Source of the DNA: Mannheimia glucosida
Lineage (GTDB): Bacteria; Pseudomonadota; Gammaproteobacteria; Enterobacterales; Pasteurellaceae
DNA: 64,000 nucleotides
Reading direction: 5' to 3'
Assembly (NCBI RefSeq): GCF_046267875.1
Contig: NZ_CP176502.1
Coordinates: forward strand, 1,736,001 to 1,800,000
The notes under the pieces are model-generated. The model had not been told where the DNA came from and did not search any database. It saw only the letters and a program-made list of their open reading frames with translations. Of this stretch, positions 35,853-43,657 are shown in pieces. Both the position numbers and the translations under genes were made by a program. How positions within the stretch are numbered: the first letter of the stretch is position 1; each line of letters starts with the position of its first letter.

Positions 35853-37178
35853 CTACTCGGCTTTCACCCATTTATTGGTTAATGTGCCCGCCACCATTGC
35901 ACCATTCACGTTTAAGGCGGTGCGAGCCATATCAATAATCGGCTCAACTGAAATGAGTAAGCCCACTAATTCAATTGGCAGATTCAAGGTTGATAGCACC
36001 ACAATCGCTGCAAAAGTTGCACCACCACCCACACCGGCAATACCAAATGAGGAAATTGCCACCACTAAAATTAAGGTTAAAATATAGTTTAAGCTAAACG
36101 GATCCATTCCCACTGTTGGAGCGACCATCACCGCCAACATTGCCGGATAAATTCCCGCACAGCCATTTTGCCCGATGGTTGCCCCAAAGGTTGCAGAAAA
36201 GTTGGCGATCACACTGTTATTACCTAATTTATTGGTTTGCGTCTCAATATTCAGCGGAATGGTTGCCGCACTGGAACGAGAAGTAAAGGCAAAACTTAGT
36301 GTCGGCAATACTTTTCTGTAGTAATCAAACGGATTGATTTTTGCCACAAAGAGTAAAATGCCGTGCACAATAAACATCAAACCAATCGCAATGTATGATG
36401 CCACAATAAAGCTACCCAAGTTTACAATATCGCTCCATTGAGAGGTTGCTGCCATTTTGATCATCAACGCAAATACGCCATAAGGGGTTAAGCGAATCAC
36501 AAAACGGACTAAACGCATAATCAATTTATTTAAGGTCTCCACACCTTGTGCGATACGTTCGCCCAACGCTTTATCTTCTTTGCCTAAGCTCAGTGCAGCA
36601 ATGCCTAATAAAGCCGAGAAAATAACCGTGCTGATAATCGACGTTGGGTTTGCCCCAGTTAATTCTAAAAACGGATTTTTCGGAATGAAAGAAAGCAACA
36701 TTGCAGGCACAGATAAGTTGCTCACCTGCTCCGCACGCCCTACCACTTTCTCTTGAGCAGCAAGCTCACGAGAACCGGCAACCAACCCTTCGGCAGATAA
36801 ATCAAACAGATACACTAACGCAATACCAATCGCCGCTGCAATCGCAGTGGTTACTAATAGCACAGACAGTACACTAAAACTGATTTTGCCTAAAGATCCT
36901 GCCTCTTTTAAACGGGTAATTGCCGATAAAATAGAGACAAACACCAATGGCATTACGATCATTTGTAACAAACGAACATAGCCGCTGCCGATTAAGTTAA
37001 TCCAATCAAGTGTGGCATCAACGGTTGCTTTCTCGTAAAAAGTTTGCAAAAAAGCACCGCTTGCAAGCCCCAACACTAAGCCGATAAACACGGTTTGCCC
37101 GAGTTTTTGAGTAGATTGATAGATTTTGGCTAACAAAAATAAAATTGCTACAAAAATAGCTAAGTTAAGAATAAACAC
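35853..37178 (-). CDS. tcyP: L-cystine uptake protein TcyP (DAACS symporter)
   Basis: TcyP is an inner-membrane sodium/proton-driven symporter of the dicarboxylate/amino acid:cation family. The 441-aa sequence aligns along its length with E. coli TcyP (YdjN). Examples are GYVRLLQMIVMPLVFVSILSA, LSFIPKNPFLELTGANPTSIIS and the transport core FAFTSRSSAATIPLNIETQ...GATIGQNGCAGIYPAMLAVMVAPTVG. The start is chosen as the GTG at 37178, which has GGAGG 4 nt upstream; the frame extends to a TTG at 37202 that would place the ribosome-binding site inside the gene. Confidence 0.92.
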   Translation of the reverse strand: MFILNLAIFVAILFLLAKIYQSTQKLGQTVFIGLVLGLASGAFLQTFYEKATVDATLDWINLIGSGYVRLLQMIVMPLVFVSILSAITRLKEAGSLGKISFSVLSVLLVTTAIAAAIGIALVYLFDLSAEGLVAGSRELAAQEKVVGRAEQVSNLSVPAMLLSFIPKNPFLELTGANPTSIISTVIFSALLGIAALSLGKEDKALGERIAQGVETLNKLIMRLVRFVIRLTPYGVFALMIKMAATSQWSDIVNLGSFIVASYIAIGLMFIVHGILLFVAKINPFDYYRKVLPTLSFAFTSRSSAATIPLNIETQTNKLGNNSVIANFSATFGATIGQNGCAGIYPAMLAVMVAPTVGMDPFSLNYILTLILVVAISSFGIAGVGGGATFAAIVVLSTLNLPIELVGLLISVEPIIDMARTALNVNGAMVAGTLTNKWVKAE

Positions 37179-37205
37179 AGAGCCTCCAACATAACTGCAC
37201 AAAGT

Positions 37206-37239
37206 AAAAATGCGATAAGATTATTCCTCTTATCGCATT
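37206..37239 (-). terminator. Terminator of the yaaA-fieF operon
   Basis: TGCGATAAGA (37211-37220) and TCTTATCGCA (37228-37237) form a perfect 10-bp stem. On the minus strand it is followed by TTTTTAC. It lies between the DUF2310 gene stop and tcyP. Confidence 0.85.
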
Positions 37240-37276
37240 AATTCAAGACAATTTGTTACTTGATTATAACCAAAAG

Positions 37277-38029
37277 TTATAACAACTCCCAGCTCAGGTT
37301 CGAAATCAAACGGCAAGGCTCACATTTAAAATGGAAAATATCGTGCAACGGCTCAGTTAATTTCCATTCTCCGCCACAACAAGGGCATTTGCGTTGATAT
37401 TCACTTTCATCACGCCCTAAACGGTAGAGGTAATAAAAGGTGGGAATGTGGGTTCTCTGCTCAATTTGCTGACATAGATCTCGACCGATCATTGCAAGAT
37501 CGCTTGTTTCATCGCTAATTTGAGCAAGTGCGTGGCACTCTAGCACATTGCCGTTCATTTGCAGCAGATCGCACGCTTGCCAATTTTGCTGCCATTCCAA
37601 TATCGCTTCGCTGAGAGGCTGATCTTGCAAATGATAAAGCGGAATTGGAGCAAACTGCTCTCCATCATAGAGTGGCGAGCAGGTATCTAAATGGGTGGTA
37701 TATAATATTTGAAACGCTGGCGATCGGTTATGACTGCTTTCTTCGCCCTGATAATCTCGCCCGACAAGCTCAAAACTTGCAAAATTTACGCCGATTTCGA
37801 CCGCTTGTTGCAACGCTTCATTCACTTCATCACTATTATATTGTGGCAACAAGCTTTCTTGTGTCGGCACACAAACCCGAGCTTGAAACTCGTTTTGATG
37901 AAAGGTAATCGGCATTTCTCTGCCAATGACTTGCCCGTTATATAACCATTGATTTAAGACTTGGCTGATTGCCGTCACCGGATCTTGCTCAAAATTATGA
38001 TAGCTGAAATGCACTATCGCCTGATACAT
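37277..38029 (-). CDS. Zn-ribbon-containing protein, DUF2310 family
   Basis: The 250-aa protein has no known function. Its C-terminus carries a zinc ribbon with Cys215/Cys218 (CPCC) and Cys236/Cys239 (CEPC), which suggests nucleic-acid or protein binding. The N-terminal 200 residues match no enzyme motif I recognise. It is the last gene of a translationally coupled operon; its ATG overlaps the fieF stop (TAATG). Confidence 0.8.
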   Translation of the reverse strand: MYQAIVHFSYHNFEQDPVTAISQVLNQWLYNGQVIGREMPITFHQNEFQARVCVPTQESLLPQYNSDEVNEALQQAVEIGVNFASFELVGRDYQGEESSHNRSPAFQILYTTHLDTCSPLYDGEQFAPIPLYHLQDQPLSEAILEWQQNWQACDLLQMNGNVLECHALAQISDETSDLAMIGRDLCQQIEQRTHIPTFYYLYRLGRDESEYQRKCPCCGGEWKLTEPLHDIFHFKCEPCRLISNLSWELL

Positions 38030-38943
38030 TAAATATTCTCCGCCATATCTTGAAATTCTTGTTTGACCACCGTAGTCGGCTCTTGATGAATAATCACGTG
38101 AGACATCGGAAATGCCGCCAGTAATTTTTGCTCAAGACTATCGGTGATCTCGTGAGCCACTAGCAGGGTTAAGTGATCGTCTAATTCCAAATGCAGTTGG
38201 ATAAAACGCACCGCACCGGCACGGCGAGTTAAAATATCGTGAATGCCTAAAATGTTCGGGTGTTGCGAAGCAATCTGTTTTATCTGTTCAATTTCTTCAT
38301 CGGGCAAGGCTTGGTCTAGCAAAGTTTGTACCGCACACCAAAACATTTTTACCGCATTGAAAGCGATGTAAAGAGCGATGCCAATCGCAAAAACCGCATC
38401 GGCATATACAAAGCCGGCACTATTGAGCAACATTGCCACTAAAATTGCTGCGTTCATTAATAAATCAGTTTGGTAATGTAATGAATCCGCTTCAATCGCC
38501 GGACTTTTCGTGAGTGTGACAACATAACGTTGATAAAAGACTAAAAGTGCAGTGATCACAATGGAAGCAATACTCACAATTACCCCAATATCAGATTGAG
38601 CAATTAATTCCGGATTGGTGAGTTTATGGAAACCTTGTAGCAACAGGAAAACCGCCGAGCCGGAAATAAAGGCACTTTGAGCAAGTGCCGCTAAAGATTC
38701 CGCTTTGCCGTGTCCGAAGGCGTGATTCTCGTCTGCCGGTTGCAACGCAAAACGCAACACCAAAATATTAGTCAGCGAAGCAAACAGATCTACTACCGAG
38801 TCCGTCATTGCTGCCAAGATTGAAATCGAGCCGGTTTTCCACCACGCAAAGGCTTTAATCACAATAAGCAAGATCGCAACAATAATCGCTAAATTTGCGG
38901 CTCGTTTAACTAATTTACTGTATTTTTCGTTCATTAACTGCAT
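38029..38943 (-). CDS. fieF: Cation-efflux pump FieF (CDF family)
   Basis: FieF exports Fe(II)/Zn(II) from the cytoplasm in exchange for protons. The 304-aa protein has six transmembrane helices and a C-terminal cytoplasmic domain. The metal site is intact: Asp48 and Asp52 (MTDSVVDLF) and His156 and Asp160 (HYQTD), equivalent to the E. coli DD-HD set. The ENHAFGHGKAESLAALAQS loop is highly conserved. Its ATG overlaps the upstream stop by one base; Met4 is an alternative start. Confidence 0.94.
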   Translation of the reverse strand: MQLMNEKYSKLVKRAANLAIIVAILLIVIKAFAWWKTGSISILAAMTDSVVDLFASLTNILVLRFALQPADENHAFGHGKAESLAALAQSAFISGSAVFLLLQGFHKLTNPELIAQSDIGVIVSIASIVITALLVFYQRYVVTLTKSPAIEADSLHYQTDLLMNAAILVAMLLNSAGFVYADAVFAIGIALYIAFNAVKMFWCAVQTLLDQALPDEEIEQIKQIASQHPNILGIHDILTRRAGAVRFIQLHLELDDHLTLLVAHEITDSLEQKLLAAFPMSHVIIHQEPTTVVKQEFQDMAENI

Positions 38944-39506
38944 TATTTACTGCATTGGACTTGCCAAGCAAGTTGGTTAAATTCAAGAGAAAGTCTGGCG
39001 ATTTCGTGACTGTAAGCGGTCAAATTTGGCAATTTTTTTGCAACCGCCTTTCCGACTTCTCGTTTATCTGCAAATTGTATCTGGCCATAACCACAAGCTA
39101 AATTCCGCCCACGGGTTACTTCCAACATCACATCATTAAAGCGTTCTGTCGGTGGGTAAATCACACCACTGCGTAATTCATTTTGTTCGATAACAACCTC
39201 TGCTTTTATGTTCGGCTGTTTGACAAAACCGGCTTGGCGGAATGCGGCTCGTTGCTCTAAAGTTTGATTTTTACTGTTTTTATCTAGGAAAAATAAAATC
39301 CCTTTTTGCCAATTTTCCGGATTTTTCTCACTGTTTTCGGGCAAGTAAAGCAAATGTTGCATTTCGTCAATTTGGCTGTGCGTAACTTTCACAAAATTAT
39401 CCTGCCCAAAGCGAACAACATCGGGCATAGCAAATTGTGAGACATTGGTTGCACACCCGGCCAACGAGAACGCAACGAAAACTATCCCCTTTTTGATAGC
39501 CGACAT
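38943..39506 (-). CDS. Conserved lipoprotein of unknown function
   Basis: The 187-aa product begins with a short lipoprotein signal peptide (KKGIVFVAFSLAGC; Cys18). No domain is recognised beyond this. The mature part is mostly polar and contains two further Cys residues (near 138 and at 185) that could form a disulphide. It overlaps yaaA upstream and fieF downstream by single bases (TAATG), so the three are translated as a unit. A role in metal or peroxide stress is only a guess from context. Confidence 0.75.
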   Translation of the reverse strand: MSAIKKGIVFVAFSLAGCATNVSQFAMPDVVRFGQDNFVKVTHSQIDEMQHLLYLPENSEKNPENWQKGILFFLDKNSKNQTLEQRAAFRQAGFVKQPNIKAEVVIEQNELRSGVIYPPTERFNDVMLEVTRGRNLACGYGQIQFADKREVGKAVAKKLPNLTAYSHEIARLSLEFNQLAWQVQCSK

Positions 39507-40282
39507 TATGCCTGTTCCTCGCGCTTAAAGACCAGCTCGTTTTCGCTAGAACTATCCGCATCAAACCAATAGCCGCCGTAGTTAAACTGTTTGAGTTGTT
39601 CGATATTAGTCGGTTGGGTTTCTAATATAAAGCGAACCATCATTCCACGGGCTTTTTTCGCATAGAAACTGATGACTTTATATTTGCCGTTTTTTTCGTC
39701 TAAAAACACCGGTTTGATAATAGTTGCATTCAGATTTTGCGGCTTAACTGCACCATAATATTCATCAGAGGCAAGATTAACTAAAATATTATCGCCCTGT
39801 TCATCAATCGCTTGCTGCAAGTGTTCAGTAATAATATTACCCCAAAACGCATAAAGATCTTTGCCCTTCGGATTTGCCAACTTAGTTCCCATTTCTAAAC
39901 GATAAGGCTGCATTAAATCGAGCGGCTTTAATAAACCATACAAGCCTGAAAGCATACGCAAATGTTGCTGGGCATATTCAACCTGCTCTTTAGTTAGCGT
40001 TTCTGCATCTAATCCTGTGTAAACATCGCCTTTAAAAGCAAAAATGGCGGCTTTAGAGTTTTGTTGGTTATGCTCAAACTGCCACTCGGCAAAGCGAGCG
40101 ACATTTAGAGCGGCTAATTTATCGCTAATTGACATCAAACTTCCTACTTCGGCAGGTGAAAGCTGTTTACAAATATCAATTAACTCTTGGCTACAAGCGG
40201 TCAAATTTGGTTGAGAAAATGCAAAACCGTCAATATTGGTTTCAAAATCAAGGGTTTTGGCAGGGGAAATAATGGCTAACAT
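39506..40282 (-). CDS. yaaA: Peroxide stress protein YaaA (DUF328)
   Basis: YaaA lowers free intracellular iron and protects DNA during hydrogen-peroxide stress in E. coli. The 258-aa protein begins MLAIISPAKTLDFE and carries the hallmarks LSGLYGLLKPLDLMQPYRLEMG, NLASDEYYGAV and FYAKKARGMMVRF. The start ATG at 40282 has AGAGG 5 nt upstream; the TTG-initiated extension is rejected. It heads an operon with a metal efflux pump (fieF), which fits iron homeostasis. Confidence 0.94.
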   Translation of the reverse strand: MLAIISPAKTLDFETNIDGFAFSQPNLTACSQELIDICKQLSPAEVGSLMSISDKLAALNVARFAEWQFEHNQQNSKAAIFAFKGDVYTGLDAETLTKEQVEYAQQHLRMLSGLYGLLKPLDLMQPYRLEMGTKLANPKGKDLYAFWGNIITEHLQQAIDEQGDNILVNLASDEYYGAVKPQNLNATIIKPVFLDEKNGKYKVISFYAKKARGMMVRFILETQPTNIEQLKQFNYGGYWFDADSSSENELVFKREEQA

Positions 40283-40338
40283 AAATGCCTCTATCAAATA
40301 GTTAATCAGGGCGGTTATTCTACCACAGTCATAAAAAC

Positions 40339-40362
40339 AAAAAAGGCAGGAAACCCTGCCTT
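40339..40362 (-). terminator. Intrinsic terminator of rplM-rpsI
   Basis: AAGGCAGG and CCTGCCTT form a perfect 8-bp stem (40343-40350 / 40355-40362), followed on the minus strand by TTTTTTG. It begins 19 bp after the rpsI stop. Confidence 0.9.
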
Positions 40363-40381
40363 CTTGAAAACGAAAAGAAAA

Positions 40382-40777
40382 TTAACGTTTTGAGTATTGT
40401 GGACGACGACGTGCTTTGTGTAAACCCACTTTTTTACGTTCAACGCGACGTGCGTCACGAGTAACGAAGCCTGCTGCACGAAGTGCTGGGCGTAGAGTTT
40501 CATCGTATTCCATTAATGCACGAGTGATACCGTGACGGATTGCACCCGCTTGACCAGAAATACCACCACCTTTAACAGTGATATAAAGGTCTAATTTATC
40601 AGTTAATTCAACCAATTCTAACGGCTGACGTACGATCATACGAGCTGTTTCACGACCGAAGTAAACTTCAAGTGAACGTTGGTTGATAGTAATGTTACCT
40701 GAACCCGGTTTGATAAATACACGGGCTGAAGAGCTTTTGCGGCGACCTGTGCCGTAGTTTTGATTTGCTGCTGTCAT
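40382..40777 (-). CDS. rpsI: 30S ribosomal protein S9
   Basis: S9 sits in the 30S head, and its C-terminal tail reaches the P-site tRNA. The 131-aa protein has YGTGRRKSSSARVFIKPGSG, the GGGISGQAGAIRHGITRAL signature, and the basic tail RKKVGLHKARRRPQYSKR. It follows rplM, the universal pair. Confidence 0.97.
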   Translation of the reverse strand: MTAANQNYGTGRRKSSSARVFIKPGSGNITINQRSLEVYFGRETARMIVRQPLELVELTDKLDLYITVKGGGISGQAGAIRHGITRALMEYDETLRPALRAAGFVTRDARRVERKKVGLHKARRRPQYSKR

Positions 40778-40793
40778 TTTTATGCTCCGTGAA

Positions 40794-41222
40794 TTAGATA
40801 TCTAAAACTTGTGGTTGTTGTGCTTGGTGGTTGTGTTCTGAACCTGCGTAAACTTTTAATTTACGGAACATTTCACGACCAAGTGGACCTTTTGGTAACA
40901 TACCTTTCACTGCGATTTCAATCACAGCTTCAGGACGACGAGCAATCATTTCTTTGAAGGTTGCATCTTTGATGCCACCTACATAGCCAGTGTGCCAGTA
41001 GTAGATTTTGTCAGTTTGTTTTTTACCTGTTACTGCTACTTTGTCTGCATTGATCACGATGATGTAATCACCGGTATCAACGTGTGGAGTGTACTCAGGT
41101 TTATGTTTACCACGAAGACGGCGTGCCAATTCAGTCGCTAAACGACCTAATGTTTTACCCGTCGCATCTACTACATACCAGTCACGTTGTACTGTTTCTG
41201 GTTTTGCTACAAAAGTTTTCAT
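40794..41222 (-). CDS. rplM: 50S ribosomal protein L13
   Basis: L13 is an early-assembly 50S protein. The 142-aa sequence is collinear with E. coli L13 (142 aa): RDWYVVDATGKTLGRLATELARRLRGKHKPEYTPHVDTGDYIIVINA and MLPKGPLGREMFRKLKVYAG. The ATG has no visible Shine-Dalgarno sequence and is preceded by a structured leader of about 135 nt, described separately. In E. coli, L13 represses its own operon at the translational level. Confidence 0.97.
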   Translation of the reverse strand: MKTFVAKPETVQRDWYVVDATGKTLGRLATELARRLRGKHKPEYTPHVDTGDYIIVINADKVAVTGKKQTDKIYYWHTGYVGGIKDATFKEMIARRPEAVIEIAVKGMLPKGPLGREMFRKLKVYAGSEHNHQAQQPQVLDI

Positions 41223-41371
41223 TAATTAAATACCAAATTTAAAGTTTAAAACCCAATACCTCATTGAGGTATTTCCTATTATTTTACGGTGAACCCGACC
41301 CCTTCGAGTCTGATTCAGACCAAACTTGTGTAGCGGGAAAAACCACACAAAAACAGGGTGGCGAAATTATA
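41223..41371 (-). promoter_or_regulatory. rplM leader: promoter and structured 5' UTR, probable L13 autoregulatory site
   Basis: A perfect TATAAT (41371-41366) predicts a transcript start near 41359 and a leader of about 137 nt. The leader contains two perfect palindromes: GTCTGA-T-TCAGAC (41308-41320) and AATACCTCA-T-TGAGGTATT (41255-41273). There is also a TGTG...CACA pairing near 41328-41350. The start codon lacks a ribosome-binding site, so folding probably governs initiation. Regulation by L13 is inferred from E. coli. Confidence 0.6.
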
Positions 41372-41520
41372 CAGAGATTTCACTCAAAAATCTAACGTTT
41401 TTTGCGGATAATCTTTCAAAATTGAACCTATATCACATTTTAATCATTTGGAGCTTTTCAAATAAAAACTGAAATGTTAAAAATAGCAGTAATCAATCAC
41501 TAAAACATAAGGAGTTTATG

Positions 41521-41916
41521 ATGGAACAATGGACAACAGATGTTTGGGCAGCCATTATGGCAGCATTTATTGTAGGAGCTGTAATAGGTTGCACTCTAGT
41601 TAGAGTATTTAACAGTAGTGTCAGAAAACAGCATGAACTGGAAAAAGAGTTGAAGCAAACCAAAACTCAAGTGGATGAGCAAAAACAAAAACTTGAACAA
41701 CACTTTGAGCAATCAGCCCAATTACTTTCAAGTTTAGCTTCTGATTATAAAAAGCTTTATACCCATTTAGCACAAAGCTCTGAAAAGCTATTACCAGAAG
41801 CATCAAAAAATATTACCTTTTTCCAACAAACCAAGTTACCTATTCCGGCAGAAAAAACGGAAGAAGATCAACCTAGAGATTATTCCGAAGGTTCATCTGG
41901 CTTACTGAAATCATAA
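41521..41916 (+). CDS. zapG: Z-ring associated protein G (YhcB, DUF1043)
   Basis: ZapG is an inner-membrane protein linked to cell division and envelope growth. The 131-aa product has one N-terminal transmembrane helix (about 9-27), a long coiled coil (about 35-85), and the conserved end RDYSEGSSGLLKS, nearly the same as E. coli YhcB. Two ATGs are adjacent; the second, 6 nt after GGAG, is taken, the first (41518) being possible. Its place beside rplM-rpsI is conserved. Confidence 0.92.
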   Translation: MEQWTTDVWAAIMAAFIVGAVIGCTLVRVFNSSVRKQHELEKELKQTKTQVDEQKQKLEQHFEQSAQLLSSLASDYKKLYTHLAQSSEKLLPEASKNITFFQQTKLPIPAEKTEEDQPRDYSEGSSGLLKS

Positions 41917-41960
41917 AACTAAAAATTGAATATTTAGTTTTACTAAAAGACACTTAGTTT

Positions 41961-41990
41961 AAGGATTGATTCCGTTGGAATCAATCCTTT
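41961..41990 (+). terminator. Intrinsic terminator of zapG
   Basis: AAGGATTGATTCC (41961-41973) pairs perfectly with GGAATCAATCCTT (41977-41989) across GTT, with TTT at the 3' side. Confidence 0.85.
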
Positions 41991-42076
41991 ATTCTAAACC
42001 GCTACATTAAGCAGTTAACAACATTTTTCAGCTTTAGATACTGAACTTAGGTTATAAGAAGCCTATTTTGTAAGAG

Positions 42077-43648
42077 TTATTCCCACTCAATCGTCGCAGG
42101 CGGTTTTCCGCTCACGTCATACACCACACGGGAAATGCCATTGACTTCGTTGATAATGCGATTGGAGATTTTACCTAATAAATCATACGGCAAGTGCGCC
42201 CAGTGGGCGGTCATAAAGTCGATGGTTTCCACCGCACGCAGGCTGACAACCCAGTCATATTTGCGTCCATCACCCATTACACCCACCGATTTCACCGGTA
42301 AGAACACGGTGAAGGCTTGGCTGACTTTGTAGTACCAGTCGGCTTTGTGCAGTTCTTCGATGAAGATCGCATCGGCTTTACGCAGTAAATCGCAGTACTC
42401 TTTTTTAATTTCGCCCAGCACACGCACGCCTAAGCCGGGGCCGGGGAACGGGTGGCGGTTGAGCATTTCAGCTGGTAAGCCGAGTGCCAAGCCGATTTTA
42501 CGCACTTCGTCTTTAAACAGTTCACGCAATGGTTCGACTAAGCCGAGCTTCATATAATCCGGCAAGCCGCCAACATTGTGGTGCGATTTAATCACGTGGG
42601 CTTTGCCGGTTTTGCTGGCGGCGGACTCAATCACATCAGGGTAGATCGTGCCTTGGGCAAGCCATTTGACTGAACTGAGTTTTTTGCTTTCGTCATCAAA
42701 CACGTCCACAAACACTTTGCCAATGGTTTTGCGTTTGGCTTCCGGTTCGTCTAAGCCTTTTAACGCTTCCAAGAAACGATCTTCCGCATTCACTCGCACA
42801 ATGTTCAAGCCGAATTTGTTGCCGAACATTTCCATGACCTGATCGCCTTCGTTCAAGCGGAGCAAACCATTATCTACAAATACGCAGTGCAGTTTTTTGC
42901 CGATGGCACGGTGTAATAACAGTGCGGTGACGGAGGAATCCACCCCGCCCGACAAGCCTAAAATCACCTCGTCATCGCCCACTTGCTCACGAATGCGTTT
43001 AACGGCATCTTCAATGATGTTTTCTGCCGTCCAGTTGGTTTCGCAGCCGCAAATGCCGACCACGAAGTTTTTCAGCAACGCCAAGCCTTGTTTGGTATGG
43101 GTTACTTCGGGGTGGAACTGCACGCCATAGAAACGGCGGTTTTCGTCCGACATTGCAGCAATCGGGCATGTTGGGGTAACGCCTGTGATGGTAAAGTGCG
43201 GTGGCAATTTGGTGACTTTATCGCCGTGGCTCATCCAAACGTCCAATTTGGGCTCGCAAGCGGTTAAATCATCGTTTAAATTTGCAAAAAGTTGATCGGC
43301 AGATTTGAGATTCACCGAGGCATATCCAAATTCACGGTGATCGGAATTTTCAGTCAAACCGCCCAGTTGCATCGCCATTGTCTGCATTCCGTAGCAAATA
43401 CCTAGCACCGGCACACCTGCGTTAAACACATATTCCGGCGCTCGTGGGCTGTTTGCCTCAGTGGTACTTTCCGGCCCGCCAGAGAGAATAATCCCCGTTG
43501 GGTTAAATTCACGAATTTGCGCTTCGGTCACGTCCCAAGCCCAAAGCTCGCAGTAAACCCTAATTTCCCGCACACGGCGTGCAATTAACTGAGTATATTG
43601 TGAACCAAAGTCTAAAATTAAAATTTTGTGGTGGTGGATGTTTTTCAT
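42077..43648 (-). CDS. guaA: GMP synthase (glutamine-hydrolysing)
   Basis: GuaA converts XMP to GMP using glutamine and ATP. The 523-aa protein has an N-terminal class I glutaminase domain with Cys85 (GICYGMQ) and the His/Glu pair in GVQFHPEVTHTK. The ATP-pyrophosphatase P-loop LGLSGGVDSSV (about 228-238) and the C-terminal dimerisation domain ending in PPATIEWE follow. It lies only 9 bp after the DUF262 gene stop and about 2.7 kb from guaB, although these two genes usually form one operon. Confidence 0.97.
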   Translation of the reverse strand: MKNIHHHKILILDFGSQYTQLIARRVREIRVYCELWAWDVTEAQIREFNPTGIILSGGPESTTEANSPRAPEYVFNAGVPVLGICYGMQTMAMQLGGLTENSDHREFGYASVNLKSADQLFANLNDDLTACEPKLDVWMSHGDKVTKLPPHFTITGVTPTCPIAAMSDENRRFYGVQFHPEVTHTKQGLALLKNFVVGICGCETNWTAENIIEDAVKRIREQVGDDEVILGLSGGVDSSVTALLLHRAIGKKLHCVFVDNGLLRLNEGDQVMEMFGNKFGLNIVRVNAEDRFLEALKGLDEPEAKRKTIGKVFVDVFDDESKKLSSVKWLAQGTIYPDVIESAASKTGKAHVIKSHHNVGGLPDYMKLGLVEPLRELFKDEVRKIGLALGLPAEMLNRHPFPGPGLGVRVLGEIKKEYCDLLRKADAIFIEELHKADWYYKVSQAFTVFLPVKSVGVMGDGRKYDWVVSLRAVETIDFMTAHWAHLPYDLLGKISNRIINEVNGISRVVYDVSGKPPATIEWE

Positions 43649-43657
43649 CTTGTTTCT

